A stretch of 64,000 bases of DNA from Whitmania pigra (Eukaryota > Annelida > Clitellata > Hirudinida > Haemopidae). Within the stretch, counting starts at the first letter, position 1, and every line of letters begins with the position of its first letter. Positions 42,601 to 53,790 of this stretch are shown one piece after another. A program made the translations under genes and the position numbers. The stretch is from the NCBI GenBank assembly GCA_021613335.1, contig JAJTWR010000260.1:1863501-1927500 (forward strand). The letters run 5' to 3'. The notes under the pieces were generated by a model. The model did not search any database. It worked only from the letters and a program-made list of their open reading frames with translations, and was not told the origin of the DNA.

Positions 42601-45600
42601 TACATTATTAGTTTATAGCATTACATTTAGTTTTGTGTGAAACTTAAATTAACAGATGAAATTGCAATTTCTAATTATTAGATAGTTTGATAATCTAGAA
42701 GAAATATGCATTTAATTAAATTTGTTAAGAATTTATGCTCACCCGTGGACTATGTTTAGGCTATGAATGTCTTGGATGGCAAAGAAAATGCAAACAGTAT
42801 AAAATTTTGCAGCGTTTTCATCAAATACACCTCTTTGTATCAGATTTTTCTTTAAGCTTGAATTTTCCAAATATTCCATGACTAAAAGGGAGTGTCCCTA
42901 GATTTGTTAATTTTTGTCGTTTGTGAATTGCAAATTGTGCACCCATTAATTCGAATTTCTTGCAACTAATCACCGCTGTTTGGAAACATCCGAGAAATTG
43001 CACGACGAATCGATATTTTTTCTGGGTGGTAATTTGTCTTAAGTTTGTTATTTCCCTAGCTACCGAAACCATTGATTCCAATCTCTTCTTTTGGAGCTTC
43101 AATACGACTTTGAACTTGTTTCCTTTTATGTATGTTTTGGCTATAACTGTCTTAATAAAGTAATAATCACATAATACAGGGGTAATGAACACATAATTCT
43201 TCTAATTTAATTAAACTCTTTAAGTAAAAAAGGGTTAGAAATTGTTGAACACATTAAAAAAATATAAATCAAATATTTAAAAAAGAGCAAATTTTGTTTC
43301 ATCAAAGAAATTGGATTAAAATAACATGAATTTTGCATTTAATAAATAAAGCCTTTTAATGATAAAATTAAGGCACTAGCAACTGTTTTTGCCGCCCGGA
43401 GCGGTCGTAAGATTTGCCGCACCACCCTCGTTGGCCGTTGCATTGGCTTAATGCTTCAGTTTTTCTTTCGGCAAAGTATTAAATATTGATAACACTTTTA
43501 CAATGTAGTATATTGGCAAGTTCCCTCTCCATGGAGAGAACTGCCAATTCTGAAAGCAGTGGCGAAACTTCAGATGGCGAGCCCCATGCAAGAAAATCCC
43601 TTTCAGGAATTGAAGGGTTACCTGTAACTTACAATGATGGGCACTAACTAAATTTTTATAGTTAAGCTTTAACTAAATCTTAACTAAATAATTTTAATTA
43701 AACTATTAATTCCAACTAGTTTTAAAAAGTTGTCAACTGAACTAAAAAAAAAGGTAGTTGAACGTTTCAAAACTTTTTTCTAACTTTTTTCCTCAAATGT
43801 TTTGCACATTTATTTCATCAAATATCACTGGGTAATATCATAAATGCTTATTTTACATAAACAAAACTGCAAGGAGAAATCAAAATTTGTTTTATGGCAC
43901 GATAATCTAGACTGAAATTGTTTACTGATTTCAATCTTGCGATTGAAGAAAAATCAGCGTTATCAATAGTTTCATCCACTTTGCATCTACGAGCTTCAGC
44001 AATTGTAGAGAAATCAAGAAAGTCATTAAATCTTGATTAAGTCATTGCAGCAATTCCCAAAGTTGATTGACAACGTTCACTTTTTTTAAATACAATTACC
44101 ACAACTCTCTGTCCAGCATAGTATTCGCTACACCATCTGGTACTAGTTGGCTGAAAAAAGGGTTTTCCTGCAATTTCCTCCACAGTGTCATTTGCTTACT
44201 CACTGAATTCCAAAATGCTTAATTATTCAACTTGTCCTTGCTTCAAAATAATCCACACTTGCAGCTTTAGTCAGTGATTGTGGAGCTGTTTCTACAGCTT
44301 CATCATCTCCATCAATTTCTTGCAGGCGATTGCCTTGAATTAACCTTGAATTCTTACCTTTTTTTGTAGCGGGCTAAGACATTGATGAACTTTATTAAAC
44401 CATGAACAGCGAGCCCACAAAAATAACAAATTGGTATGCATCTAATATTTTATCTCTTAACGTTAAGATAACTGTTTACATTTTATTTCATAACCCCCCA
44501 AAAAAATCTCTACAACCACCACATTCGTATTGAAGAGTCCTTACTATCTCAAGTCGACAATTGTAAATTTCTTGGAATCATCATTGAACAACACTTATTA
44601 CAACACTTGCTAATAAAGCAAGATTACAAAAAACATCGAAATTATTTCCCATGTCCGTCACTTTATCACCTCGTCGATAAAATTATACTATTTCTTCATA
44701 TTTCCATATTTACACTATCTGGTTTGGGTTTGTAATTATCCATCCTACCGGCTTCCCAAAAAAGATATATTCGTATTGCTTTGCACCTACCTTACAACTC
44801 ACTGACCATCTAAAAAAATTCAAGACTCTTAAAATACACCAAATTAACAAACTGGACATCACATGCTTCCTTACTTATACACAGTGCTAGAAATATTGTT
44901 ACGACATGCCCACTTTTTATGGATAATTTCCTTACAAATTAACATATCTTGTTGAAATTTTCAGCAATTACGTAAAACACCATTTGTAAGCATCGTGCAA
45001 AATTTCCTTTCATATGGGTTAATGGTTCCCGTAAATTATGCAAATGAACCATTTTTGGCCTGGAAATATTATTACGACAGTTTCCGTTTTGGACTCGTTT
45101 CATCAATTTCAAAGTCTCGTTAGAAGGATCAAACATTAAATTGTCATTAAGAAGGCTATGTAAAGGAGTGTGAAATTCAAAACTTCCTTTTACATTCATT
45201 TCATCATGGGGTAGAAAGCAGGTTTGACAGAAGGAAAAAGAAGACAAGTTAAGGCCTTTAGGAAGGCAAACTATTCAATAAGAAAGATTGCAAATGAGTT
45301 GAATAGGTCAAGAGCTGTCATCAAATGTTTTTTGGATGATCCAGACTCATATGGGAAGAAGTACAAGGGCGGAGGACCGAAAAAACTCTCGAATCAGATT
45401 CAGAGACGTCTCATCAGGGAGGCTTCACAAGGGAAATATTCGTGTAAACAGCTAAAAGATAAACTGGACTTGGATGTCTAAGTTAGGACAGTCTGCAATT
45501 ATCTTAATTCAAGTGGACAGTCGAAATACGAAATGCGAAAGCGAGCTCCAGCGTTGAAAGTCCATCACAAGAAAAACGCCCCTTCTGGGCCAAAGAGATG

Positions 45601-48600
45601 GTCAGCTACAACGAAAGATGGGAACGCGTAATTTTCACAGATGAAAAAAAATTCAACCTTGATGGTCCAGATGGCTATAAATATTACTGGCATGATCTTA
45701 GAAAAGAAAGAGATGTTTTTTTTTTAGCAGAAAACACGGAGGAGGCTCTGTGATGGTATGGGGAGGAATTTCAGCATTTGGGAGGACTGAACTGATAATT
45801 TTGAAAGGGAGGCAGGACTCTCAGAAGTACATCAAAATGCTCAAGGATCATCTCCTTCCTTTTGCTGAAGCAAAACAACTGAATTTCAGCAAGATAATGC
45901 TCCTATTCATGTTTCCAAGGCAACCAGAGCATTTTTCCAGGAGTCCACCATGCAAGTGATGGACTGGCCTGCGTGTTCACCTGACTTGAATCCGATTGAA
46001 AATGTCTGGGGCTTTCTTTCAAGATCAGTTTATGGCAATGGACAGCAATATAACATAGAAAATGAATTGAAAAAAGGGATTTGGAGCGCCTGGAGAAATT
46101 TGGATGAAAAGGTCATCAAAACACTGATTTTCTCCATGAAGAATAAGTGCATAGATGTTATTTCTAAGAAAGAAGGAATGACATCTTATTGAAACATTAT
46201 TTCATTTAGTTTTAAAAAAAAATTTTGCCAAAATACTGAAATTCATGAGTTTTTTGTAAACTGTCGTAACAATATTTCTATGCAAAAAAATGGATTTTTG
46301 TGGTATTTGCGCTTAATTCTTGATCAAAGTGAAAAAAAAATAAACGAGTTATATTATTTAAAGATATTATACAGCTCTTTTAAATTTGAGCTTCGTACGA
46401 TAATTTAAACTTAAGTTATTACAAAAAATGGGGACTGTCGTAACATTTTTTCTAGCACTGTACTTCTTGAATGAACTTCTTGTAACTATTCACCACTTCA
46501 TTCTTATGCACTACGATGCATCCCAAAATACAAATCATCCTTTGCCAGATCCAGCACACTACTTTATTCCATCACATGCTCAGGCCCTAAAACGAATTCA
46601 AAAATCTCAGCCATAATATTTTCTTAACTAAACCTATCTTCTTTTAAAAGCATGCTCATACTTCATTATTAATTCGCTATCATTTCTCTGACATCCCATT
46701 CACTCTACCATATATCTCTATTCGTCCTCAGATAGACCCATAGTCACAATTCAATGGTTTTTTAAATATCGGTTGGATTGTCCAGAGAGCAGGATACCAA
46801 TCTCTTAGGATCAACCTTTTTTAATTTTGTTTTTTACATTTAGGTTATTTATTTCATGATCTGATCAATAAATTAATCAAAAAATATTGCCGACATTCAT
46901 GTTGGTTATGGAATAATGATGATGATGGTAATAATAATTGTAAAAATGTCAATCTTTTCATATCGTTGAAGCAATCTTTCACTATTATTTTAACACTTAC
47001 TGACTATTAACACTTGAATCAGAAAAAAAATTATGTATATTTTAAAATTTTAAATGTTTTATTAACTAAAATTTGTTAATTGAACTTTTTAGTTAGTCAC
47101 CAAAAAAATTAAACTACCATTTCAACTAAACTTTTTCGGCTTAGTTAAATTTTGCTCGTAACTAAAAAGATAGTCTAACTAATAGTTACAAACTTTGTAG
47201 TTAGCTATTGCCCATCACTTGTCACCAATAGGCCACGCACTCATATCGTAAGCAGGCGTCGGGATTCGGAACCTATGATACAATTAAACATATGCGTTTG
47301 TGCGTCTGACCTATCTAAGATCTCAACCAATCACAGCGTACGGTTATGGATATTAATCAACCGCTGGATGTAGCTGGTTGGGGTTTGAAAACACGCGGCC
47401 GGAATCGGGGTCCCCGATAGATTCCTAGTGTCGCCACTAGTCTCATCGATAACCATACAACGTGTAGTGCGATACGATGAAGTCGGTTAGGTAGGTTTCC
47501 TCCCGAGAGCGTCAGAAGTTTACCTGTCGAAGTCAAGATAGTTTCGTTCTTGTCTTACCGAATGCCGATATTCAAAAAATTCAGTTCCTGAAATATTTTC
47601 CATTTCGACAGCCATGGTACATCTCTATGCTGTAACTTGGTCTGCTTCCACACTCTTGGTAAGTTTCGCAAACTTACGACATTTAAGTGGTCTCATCTTC
47701 ATGTAGTTAACAATTCAGACTTCAATTCTGGTCCAACCATGTTTCTCTATGAATAAAACAATAGGCCATAATGCTAGCCTTTGACGCTTCCTGTCATTAC
47801 ATTTGCGCGTTCTGTACAAATGCCAGTCTTTCCAGGTTGATTTGCAAGAATGCAAATGCAAATTTAAAACTTCAAAACGTGTTGTCCTTTTTTTGTTTCT
47901 GAAAACTCTTTGCAGCACAGAAAGTCTTCCACAATAGCTCTACTGTCAATAAAACGTACAAATACAATCAACTGCGTTTTACCGCTGATGCAATCCATGG
48001 TGCTCTATTTGCCTCAATGCCGTGCTCTCCTTGTCCTGAAGTGCAAAGAACTTACGATTCTTTATTTTTGACATATCTCGGTCTGTTTCAGCGGAACCCT
48101 GGCTGTCACTCTCCGGAACCTCCAGGTTGAAAAAATACTGGCACAGGGAATGATGTGTGTAAATTTCAAGTTGCTACTGTTCACCTTTTTGGAGGAGTTC
48201 TTGGAACAGACAGCAACAAATTGATTTTTGTTTATATTATAGATAAGGTGCTTAGACTTCTAACATTTTTATGATCGGAATAATTTTTTAGAGTTGAAAG
48301 CAAAATAAATCTACAATATTTTGTTTATAATTATTTATATTGAATTATGTTTGATTTTATCTTTTAATTTAATTAAATTGAGCTTCAAGAATTCAGCAAA
48401 ATTTTAACGAAATAGATTCTTTTATCATACATTATTTTGCGGAAATCCAAACCCAAACAAACTTAAAACAGCCAACTTAAATGTTGACAAACAAATTGAT
48501 ATTAAACATACATGCCCGAAAACACCGCTATCCAGTAGAGAAATAAGTTGAAAATCTCCTATACGATATGAAATGCTTCGTTGTGCCTTTTGTATTTCAG

Positions 48601-48691
48601 CGCAATACAAAATGCTATCTTCATCATTATCATCCCTATAGTGACAAACTATATCGGTAAGAATACTATATTTTTTATTATTGTAGGCCAT
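39653..48691 (-). CDS. Diverged PKG/PKA-like (AGC) kinase, possible pseudokinase
   Basis: Exons 48512-48691, 42974-43150, 42743-42897 and 39836-39995 join with matching phases. A weak last exon, 39653-39748, would give about 255 residues. Kinase landmarks: DFQLISLLDSGVFGH (Gly loop, first Gly is Asp), VVLK (Lys78), AREI (Glu93), FVVQFLGCFQT, LLVMEYLENSS, VFDENAAKFYTVC, IHSLNIVHGDLKLQN (HGD for HRD, catalytic Asp172), then GYPKLVDFG (DFG at 190). The wording around KFYT and GY.KLVDFG is closest to cGMP-dependent kinases. After DFG only about 15 residues separate DFGN from the DYINLGKCLYEML helix, so the activation loop and APE are missing, and most of the C-lobe and any cyclic-nucleotide domain are absent. 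ATG context is good and a CRE lies 42 bp upstream. Introns hold many transposons. Phase consistency favours a real gene over a dead one. Confidence 0.7.
40595..41785 (+). mobile_element. Tol2-like hAT element, internally deleted
   Basis: Ends CAGTGTTATG and CAACACTG, with runs of GTACTTTTACTT repeats at both ends as in Tol2-type hATs. Flanks ACACCTTG (40587-40594) and ACAGATTG (41786-41793) agree at six of eight bases, a worn 8-bp duplication. The surviving coding piece 41102-41317 is an N-terminal BED finger (KLCSLLEGSSSNLKKHMERMH). Lies in kinase intron 3. Confidence 0.82.
41806..42245 (-). mobile_element. Third Tigger-like relic
   Basis: Starts TGCAGTCGAACCCGG and shares CCTAGGGGTTT, GATAACCGATGATCG and CTATTGACTGGTTGTCC with the copies in CLPX. 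Interior deleted; right end unclear. Lies in kinase intron 3, directly beside the Tol2-like element. Confidence 0.65.
44880..46460 (+). mobile_element. Tc1-like element, copy 2 (inverted twin of copy 1)
   Basis: Same ends, IR/DR layout and interior as 27546-29123, in opposite orientation. TA lies on both sides (44878-44879; 46461-46462). The left end has an extra CA compared with copy 1. Outer and inner TACGACA repeats are at about 44897/45073 on the left and 46260/46436 on the right. Confidence 0.93.
45206..46192 (+). pseudogene. Tc1-like transposase, copy 2, same lesions as copy 1
   Basis: Begins ATGGGGTAG (stop at codon 3), then KAGLTEGKRRQVKAFRKANY and the helix-turn-helix. TAA follows LDLDV at 45479-45481; frameshifts precede PFWAKEM, GGGSVMVWGG and QDNAPIHVS. 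The last open piece covers MDWPACSPDLNPIENVWG to the C-terminus (45950-46192). Residue differences from copy 1 are few (for example Glu/Lys near the N-terminus, Tyr/His in KDYLLPF). Confidence 0.9.
47235..47440 (-). repeat. tRNA-like SINE fragment and an element end
   Basis: GGTTCCGAATCCCGACGCC (minus strand, near 47255-47275) resembles a B box and acceptor end. About 150 bp further, GATAGATTCCTAG at about 47420-47432 matches the ends of the 30.8-32.6 kb element. Confidence 0.4.
47640..48180 (-). pseudogene. hAT (Buster/ZBED5-like) transposase remnant
   Basis: Minus-strand pieces in order: DMSKIKNRKFFALQDKESTA (about 48085-48020), IVFVRFIDSRAIVEDFLCCK with ETKKGQHVLKF (about 47970-47880), then a W..N.....CT.....MTGSVKG match (about 47850-47780). 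This order is that of the catalytic part of Buster-type hAT transposases. Frames shift repeatedly. It lies in kinase intron 1, outside the other hAT. Confidence 0.65.
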
Positions 48692-48732
48692 TGTTTGTCT
48701 TCAGCAGATTGCAAGTTGAAGTCATAAATTTC

Positions 48733-48740
48733 TGACGTCA
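48733..48740. promoter_or_regulatory. Palindromic CRE just upstream of the kinase ATG
   Basis: TGACGTCA, 42 bases before the proposed ATG at 48689-48691; the second perfect CRE seen beside a gene start in this window. Whether it lies in the promoter or the 5' UTR is unknown. Confidence 0.5.
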
Positions 48741-49880
48741 TAGACCTTCAACAAAGTGAATCTGGCGAGGTGCTGATAGAAACCTTTTTAACAGCTACTA
48801 GATTTCATTTAAATGACCTGTGATTCCTTTGTTTTTAAATTAATTCTAATAATTTATTAAAAGATTTCTGGTAGACCCACCCCTTCGGTATCGGTGGCCT
48901 TAAGCAGTGGCGTAGCAATCTCATCACGGGCCCCATATCAACTTTATGTACAAGACCCTCCACTCCAATAATTACTTAAATAAATCAGCAAATGCACTGT
49001 AAACTTGCTTTTTAAATTCGCTAAAATAATTTTTAATTTTTTTAGAGGAAACGCGACCCCTTTGGGTCCTTTATTCGTTTCTCCTGGCCAGCTGAATTTC
49101 AGCTTCGTCATGATGGTGACTCGTTTGGAGTGGATGCTTGGATGCCAAGTTTGAAATTTATATGTATAATGCGATGCTGAATGATTGCAAAATTTTTTAA
49201 ATTGATCAAATGATGGTTGAAAATTCATCAAAACGTCTTTTTTAGGCCGTACAAAAGGTTACAAGCTTTGGAAAAATTCGATTTATGGCTAAATCTTACG
49301 AGTGATTTGTTATTTATTACTTAAAGTATCTACCGTATTTTCACCCGTGTTATACGCGCGTTCGATTTTACGTACCGCGCACCCCTCTCTGCCTGCTATA
49401 ATCGTACGCGTGTTATGCTAAATTAAATGTACATGAATTTGATTTCCGACCAACAAAAATAAAAAATATAAATGCTAGCACAGACTTTGGTTGTTTTTTT
49501 TTTGTAAAAGCTTTAAACTATATTTTTAATTTTAAATAGCTTATAATTGGTTGGGCGTTAATGCATTGCAGAAAGAACTTCCGGTTCCGATATATGCTTA
49601 CAGAAGCATGTGGCAAACAGTCACGTTAATCATTGCATTGTCCGGCTCACGAATTTGTGTCGTCAACTTGAATTTAGGTGAAATTAATTGATGGCAACTA
49701 TAAGAAACTTGTGGGGTGTTGTACTAATTTATGTATTTTCGTCACAATTAATCAACTATTTGTTACTCGTAATTATATTTGGTATTAGAGTTTTCACTTT
49801 GTCTGACAATGTTTTTTCAGCGCTGGTTCTTCAGATAGAGATCTGGTTGTGCTGTTTAAAATTTTAGTCAAACATCACAT
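48741..49880. other. Intergenic with unclassified repeat ends
   Basis: CAGTGGCGTAGC at 48905 looks like a hAT end. Bases 49331-49425 contain ACCGTATTTTCACCCGTG and paired GCGCG/ACGCG motifs that resemble one end of a DNA transposon. An ORF of 95 codons (minus, 49231-48944) has no recognised domain. Confidence 0.4.
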
Positions 49881-50640
49881 CAGGGCCGGCCTGAGGTAAT
49901 TGGAGGCCATAGGCGAAGTGAATTTTGGTGGCCCCAAATTAAATAGAAAAATAAAAAATAAATACGACAAAAAAATAAAATTACGCAATTTATTAAAAAC
50001 TACCTACTTATATCTAAATCAACAAATAACTGAAATTTATACAAACATATTCGTGCAGATGTCATCAACCTTCAACAAAAATCAACTTTTTGTACTTTGA
50101 TAACGGCAAAGTCTGCAATAAATTGTGAATAATCCAGAGACTGTACCATATCTCGTTTGATAGATATCATTGCCAGACTGTTCAGGCGTTCTTGCGCCAT
50201 AGTAGTTCTCAAATAGTTTATATTAATTTCAACTTGGAAAAACCTTTTTCTCCCGATGCAACAGTAATCGGAATTGTCAATACTATACGAAGGGCTATAG
50301 CGACATTTTGGAACAGCATTATGAAAACCGTGATCTTAAATAAAACGTAATGAATCAAGAAAAGTCTAAACAGTATCTGGAACAATGTTGGACAATATTT
50401 GCAATTTTTTACACTACATAAATCCTCCGGATCAATATCTGAACCAGATGCATCGGCGAGCGCAATATTCAAATCCATGCAGCATTTCATCAAATCGTTT
50501 TGATCGAATTCTGCAATTTTTTTATGTTATGCAGAAATCCAAAAGACCGAAGTGACATTCCATTTGCTCAAAACGTGCAGTCAATGACATAACTGCATAA
50601 CAAAACATTAAAAAACTCCTCTCGATAGTTCGCTCTATAA
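49881..50640 (-). pseudogene. hAT transposase C-terminal remnant
   Basis: Left end CAGGGCCGGCCTGAGG is hAT-like. Minus-strand coding pieces: ALRIVLTIPITVASGEKGFS (dimerisation domain, about 50300-50240), followed after frameshifts by NYLRTTMAQERLNSLAMISI (about 50215-50150) and a tail near 50110. The rest is missing; the adjoining foldback copy at about 50670 may mark its end. Confidence 0.75.
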
Positions 50641-50669
50641 ATATATAATTTGTTTCTCTTATTGATTCT

Positions 50670-51095
50670 TGTGCGTCATAACAGCCCAGCGACAAAACAG
50701 CCCCAACAAAACAGCCCCGTCAAAACAGCCCGGCGTCAAAATAGCTCAAGACAAAATAGCCCCGTCAAAACAGGCCCGTCAAAACGGCCCCGTCAGTATA
50801 GCCCGGCGACAAAATAGCCCCGTCAAAACAGCCCCGTCAAAATAGCGGTAGAATTGGTTCTTTGTGGATTTGTTACATGTCCACATGACATGATGATAAG
50901 GTGAGGATAATTTATATTAAATACCAACTTGAAAAGTCCATGTGAAGTGAGGAAGTAGCCGGAATCCTAATAATATTTTAGACGATAAATCTTCAAACCA
51001 CTAATTTTGAATTAAATTTGGAACCAGTTATCGGTTAATGTATTCAACTCACAAAAAAAATTTAAATACATTGACGGGGCTGTTTTGGCTCCTCT
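50670..51095 (+). mobile_element. Foldback-family copy, right arm truncated
   Basis: The left arm (about 50676-50850) has about a dozen units of the type CAAAACAGCCCCGT / CAAAATAGCCCCGT, starting GTCATAACAGCCC. The interior 50850-51060 is nearly the same as 58080-58310. Of the right arm only GACGGGGCTGTTTTGGCTCC remains. Confidence 0.9.
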
Positions 51096-51149
51096 CCTGT
51101 AGACTTAATGCCAGGTAAATGTGGTAAAAAAAAACTCGGTAAATGTGGG

Positions 51150-52636
51150 AATTCTTTTCCAGGTCCCGATGGTATTCATTACGAAATTATGGAGAAAATT
51201 TTCCCGCCATGCTTCCAAACAAGCTGGAAGAAAGCGACGGCAATCCTTATCCCAAAGAGGGGCAAACCTCCTTAGAAACAATCCTCATATAGGCCTATCT
51301 TTCTGACCTCCACTTTTTCAAGTTCCTTGAAAGGGTGATGAGGCATCTAGAAAGTTTTGGCCTCATAAGTCCAAATCAAGTTGGCTTCAGAAAAGGAAGA
51401 GGATGTTCAGACCAATTGGTCCGAATATCACAAAACATAGCTGCCTCTTCCTCGAAGAAGCAGATAACCCTTGGAGTTTTCCTAGATCTGGAAAAGGCCT
51501 TTGAGAAGGTGTGAAGAGAAGGAATAAGCGCAAGGTTGTCCGAACTAGGCATCAAAGGGAAAATGCTTTGCTGGATCAACGACTTCCTGCAAGACCGAAC
51601 AATGGAAGTCAGAGTCGAAGCGAAGTTTTACAATCCCCACCACCCTTGACAATGGTACATCCCAAGGCAGCGTCCTAAGCCCTCTGATTTTCATCGTGAT
51701 GCTCGACGGTCTAGCTCAGCCAAAGAATGGGATCATGGTATCTATGTACGCCGAAGACATAGCCCTCTGGACGATCGGTAACAAGCTCTGCACCACAACG
51801 CACAAAATGCAAGTGCAGCTCGACCAACGGCAGATACCGGAAACGCCTAAATGTGATAAGAGAGGAGGCCAACAAATCCTTCTTGCTTTAACTTTACAGA
51901 GCCACTGCAAGATATGTTGATGCCTTTTACCTTAGCTACAAACAAAACAAGAGGGTGTACAACAGTATACAATTTCAGACCCTCAAGACCTGCTGTGGCA
52001 GCATGCCCGGAACTGGAACCTTCTCACTACAAGTGGAATGCGGTGAACTTCCACTAAACCTTCGTCGAAAGAAGCTCACCGCTAATCACGCCATTCGGTC
52101 ACTGGCGATTCCCAATTGTTTCTGGATTTCAGGATTTCCACCCCAAGAGCAAACTTCACTGGAAGATGAAGAAGACAAACCGGCCAAGCCTTTTGAAACA
52201 GCCTCCTGCTTGACAACACTCAAAGGATTATCACAAGATCATTGGTTGCCGAAGTTATCAGAGCACCTTGAACACTGAAAAACCCTATCTTCGACATCAT
52301 AAAGTCCAGAAACAGGCAACGCTAAGGAGCTTCTTCCAAAGCACCTCTAAGAGGAAGGAGGTACTCATCTCTAGACTCCGGCTTGGAAGATGTCATCTGA
52401 ACCGCTACCTGTTCCCGATGAAGAGGCACAACAGCGGCGAATGCCAAACTTGTCCTCGGATGGAGGAGTCCAATTGGCATTTCCTCCTGGAGTGTCCTAG
52501 TCAGGAACCTCTCAGACGGAACATCAGGTCGAAGCTCAAGATACAGTCAATGGATTTGAGAACTATACTTAGCACTGGCGCTAGCATAGATCTTATCTAC
52601 CGGTGGATCCAAGAAAAGAAAAGAAACCTGATGTGA
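51150..52636 (+). pseudogene. Jockey/I-like LINE, RT to C-terminus, frameshifted
   Basis: RT motifs read in changing frames: PDGIHYEIMEKIFP, then TLGVFLDLEKAFEKV, LCWINDFLQDRTMEVRVE, GTSQGSVLSPLIF and MYAEDIALW (the usual YADD Asp pair is AED). The C-terminal ORF 52268-52636 reads LISRLRLGRCHLNRYLF, then CQTCPRMEESNWHFLLECP, the usual Cys/His end of Jockey- and I-type LINEs. An early TAG-type stop and several single-base shifts inactivate it. No A tail is evident. Confidence 0.8.
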
Positions 52637-52639
52637 TGA

Positions 52640-53195
52640 AGACTTCTGACTGTACATAACTTATTACATTTACAAACAATATTATTAAAAAATTTTTTAG
52701 TTTCGTGCGAGAATGGGATCGCCCGAACGTGAGGGGTTTTGTGAGCGACTGTTTTAGAGATTACTTATTTAGAGAGCTCTTTCCCCGGCTTTGCCCGGTA
52801 ATAGATTTGCAAATGAATAAACTTCATGTATGGTATAAAAATTAGTAAATAAATTACGAATGACAAACGGAATAAGATGGCTACCAAAATAACACATATA
52901 TTAAATCATATATAAATAACAAAAAAATAAAAATTTTAAATAATTTTTCAATTTTGCAAATTTATTTTCTTAACGATTTTTAATTCCGCTATTTCAATAT
53001 TCTTCTATTTGCATTTACAAAAAATTATGAACACTATAGAACGAGCTCGAAAAAGGCGTGCCTCAAATTAAGGTAAACATTTCCGCCACAGGTATACTGT
53101 ATAGTGAATAAAATTAAATTCATCAACAACAACCAAGAAAATTTATGATTGCAAATTTTATAGACCGGCTACAATCCTTGCGGAAGTCTTTTATG
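52640..53195. other. AT-rich spacer, nothing recognised
   Basis: Between two LINE remnants; no ORF with a domain. Confidence 0.4.
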
Positions 53196-53199
53196 GACG

Positions 53200-53790
53200 A
53201 CCCCTAATCATTGATGAGAAAGGTGAATCGTCTATATGAGATGGCTGAGATAATTGGTAGAGAATTCCAAATTTTAGTTATTTGATTAGTGAAAAAGTGT
53301 TTGGTATTACTAATTGTACAAAAGTTTGGCCTTAGTTTAAATTGATGTGTTATTGTGAAATGAATGTGGATTTTAAAGTCAGTTGATAATAAGTTATGAA
53401 TAATCTTGTATAGTTAGCAGAGATAAGCTATTAGACGACAATGTTCGAGCAATTTCAGTTTTAATGTCTTGATATGATCGTGAATTTATTGTCCAACCTC
53501 ATGGTAAATTTCTTGGTAATTTGTACAACGGGTAAATTTCTTTTGAATCTTCTGGATGCTTTCAATCAAGATCTTGTGATGGGAGTTCCAGATCTGACAG
53601 TTGTGCTCAAGGAGTGGTCTAATATACATACAGAAAGTTTTGGTGAGAAGATTCTTTTCGAGTTTTTAGAGGTGGATGATTTGAGAATCAGTCGAGATCG
53701 GACCGCAACCTTGTATGAGATGCTGTCGTCTGTAGTGAGCGGGATGTCGTCAATGCAATATTGCCGTGAAACCTACTTCAGATTTAATTA
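53200..53790 (-). pseudogene. LINE C-terminal remnant
   Basis: Read on the minus strand: YIRPLLEHNCQIWNSHHKIL and IESIQKIQKKFTRC, later LKLLEHCRLIAYLC (about 53640-53410), then FFTNQITKIWNSLP (about 53300-53250). This is the arrangement after the RT domain in RTE/Jockey/CR1-type LINEs. The long plus-strand ORF at 53474-53791 is its shadow. Confidence 0.75.

Larger units (their letters stand above)
44490..46830 (+). pseudogene. LINE C-terminal fragment split by the Tc1-like copy
   Basis: 44510-44879 gives VDNCKFLGIIIEQH and later LYYFFIFPYLHYLVWVC and KIHQINKLDITCFLTY, typical of the region after the RT domain in LINEs. After the Tc1-like insertion the frame resumes at 46461 with MNFL*LFTTSFFL and HHMLRP. 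Stops and shifts are frequent; the family is not certain. Confidence 0.55.
43632..47221 (-). mobile_element. hAT element in kinase intron 1, split by nested insertions
   Basis: Left end CAATGATGGGCACTAACTAA and right end TTAGCTATTGCCCATCACTTG are inverted, and both are followed inward by AACTAA/TTAGTTA-rich repeats (43650-43770; 47050-47210). A minus-strand remnant at about 44400-43860 reads KPFFQPTSTRW-like and EYYAGQRVVVIVF pieces of a hAT transposase in shifting frames. Flanking target duplication is not clear. The middle is occupied by a LINE and, within that, by a Tc1-like copy. Confidence 0.65.

Noticed and set aside
47715..47918. 67-codon minus ORF as a separate gene
   Set aside because: Surrounding frames show hAT-Buster transposase motifs; the ORF is one shifted frame of that relic.
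50676..50850. Regular short repeats reminiscent of a CRISPR array
   Set aside because: Units are head-to-tail without unique spacers, occur inverted at the other end of the same element at 58 kb, and the genome is eukaryotic. They are foldback arms.
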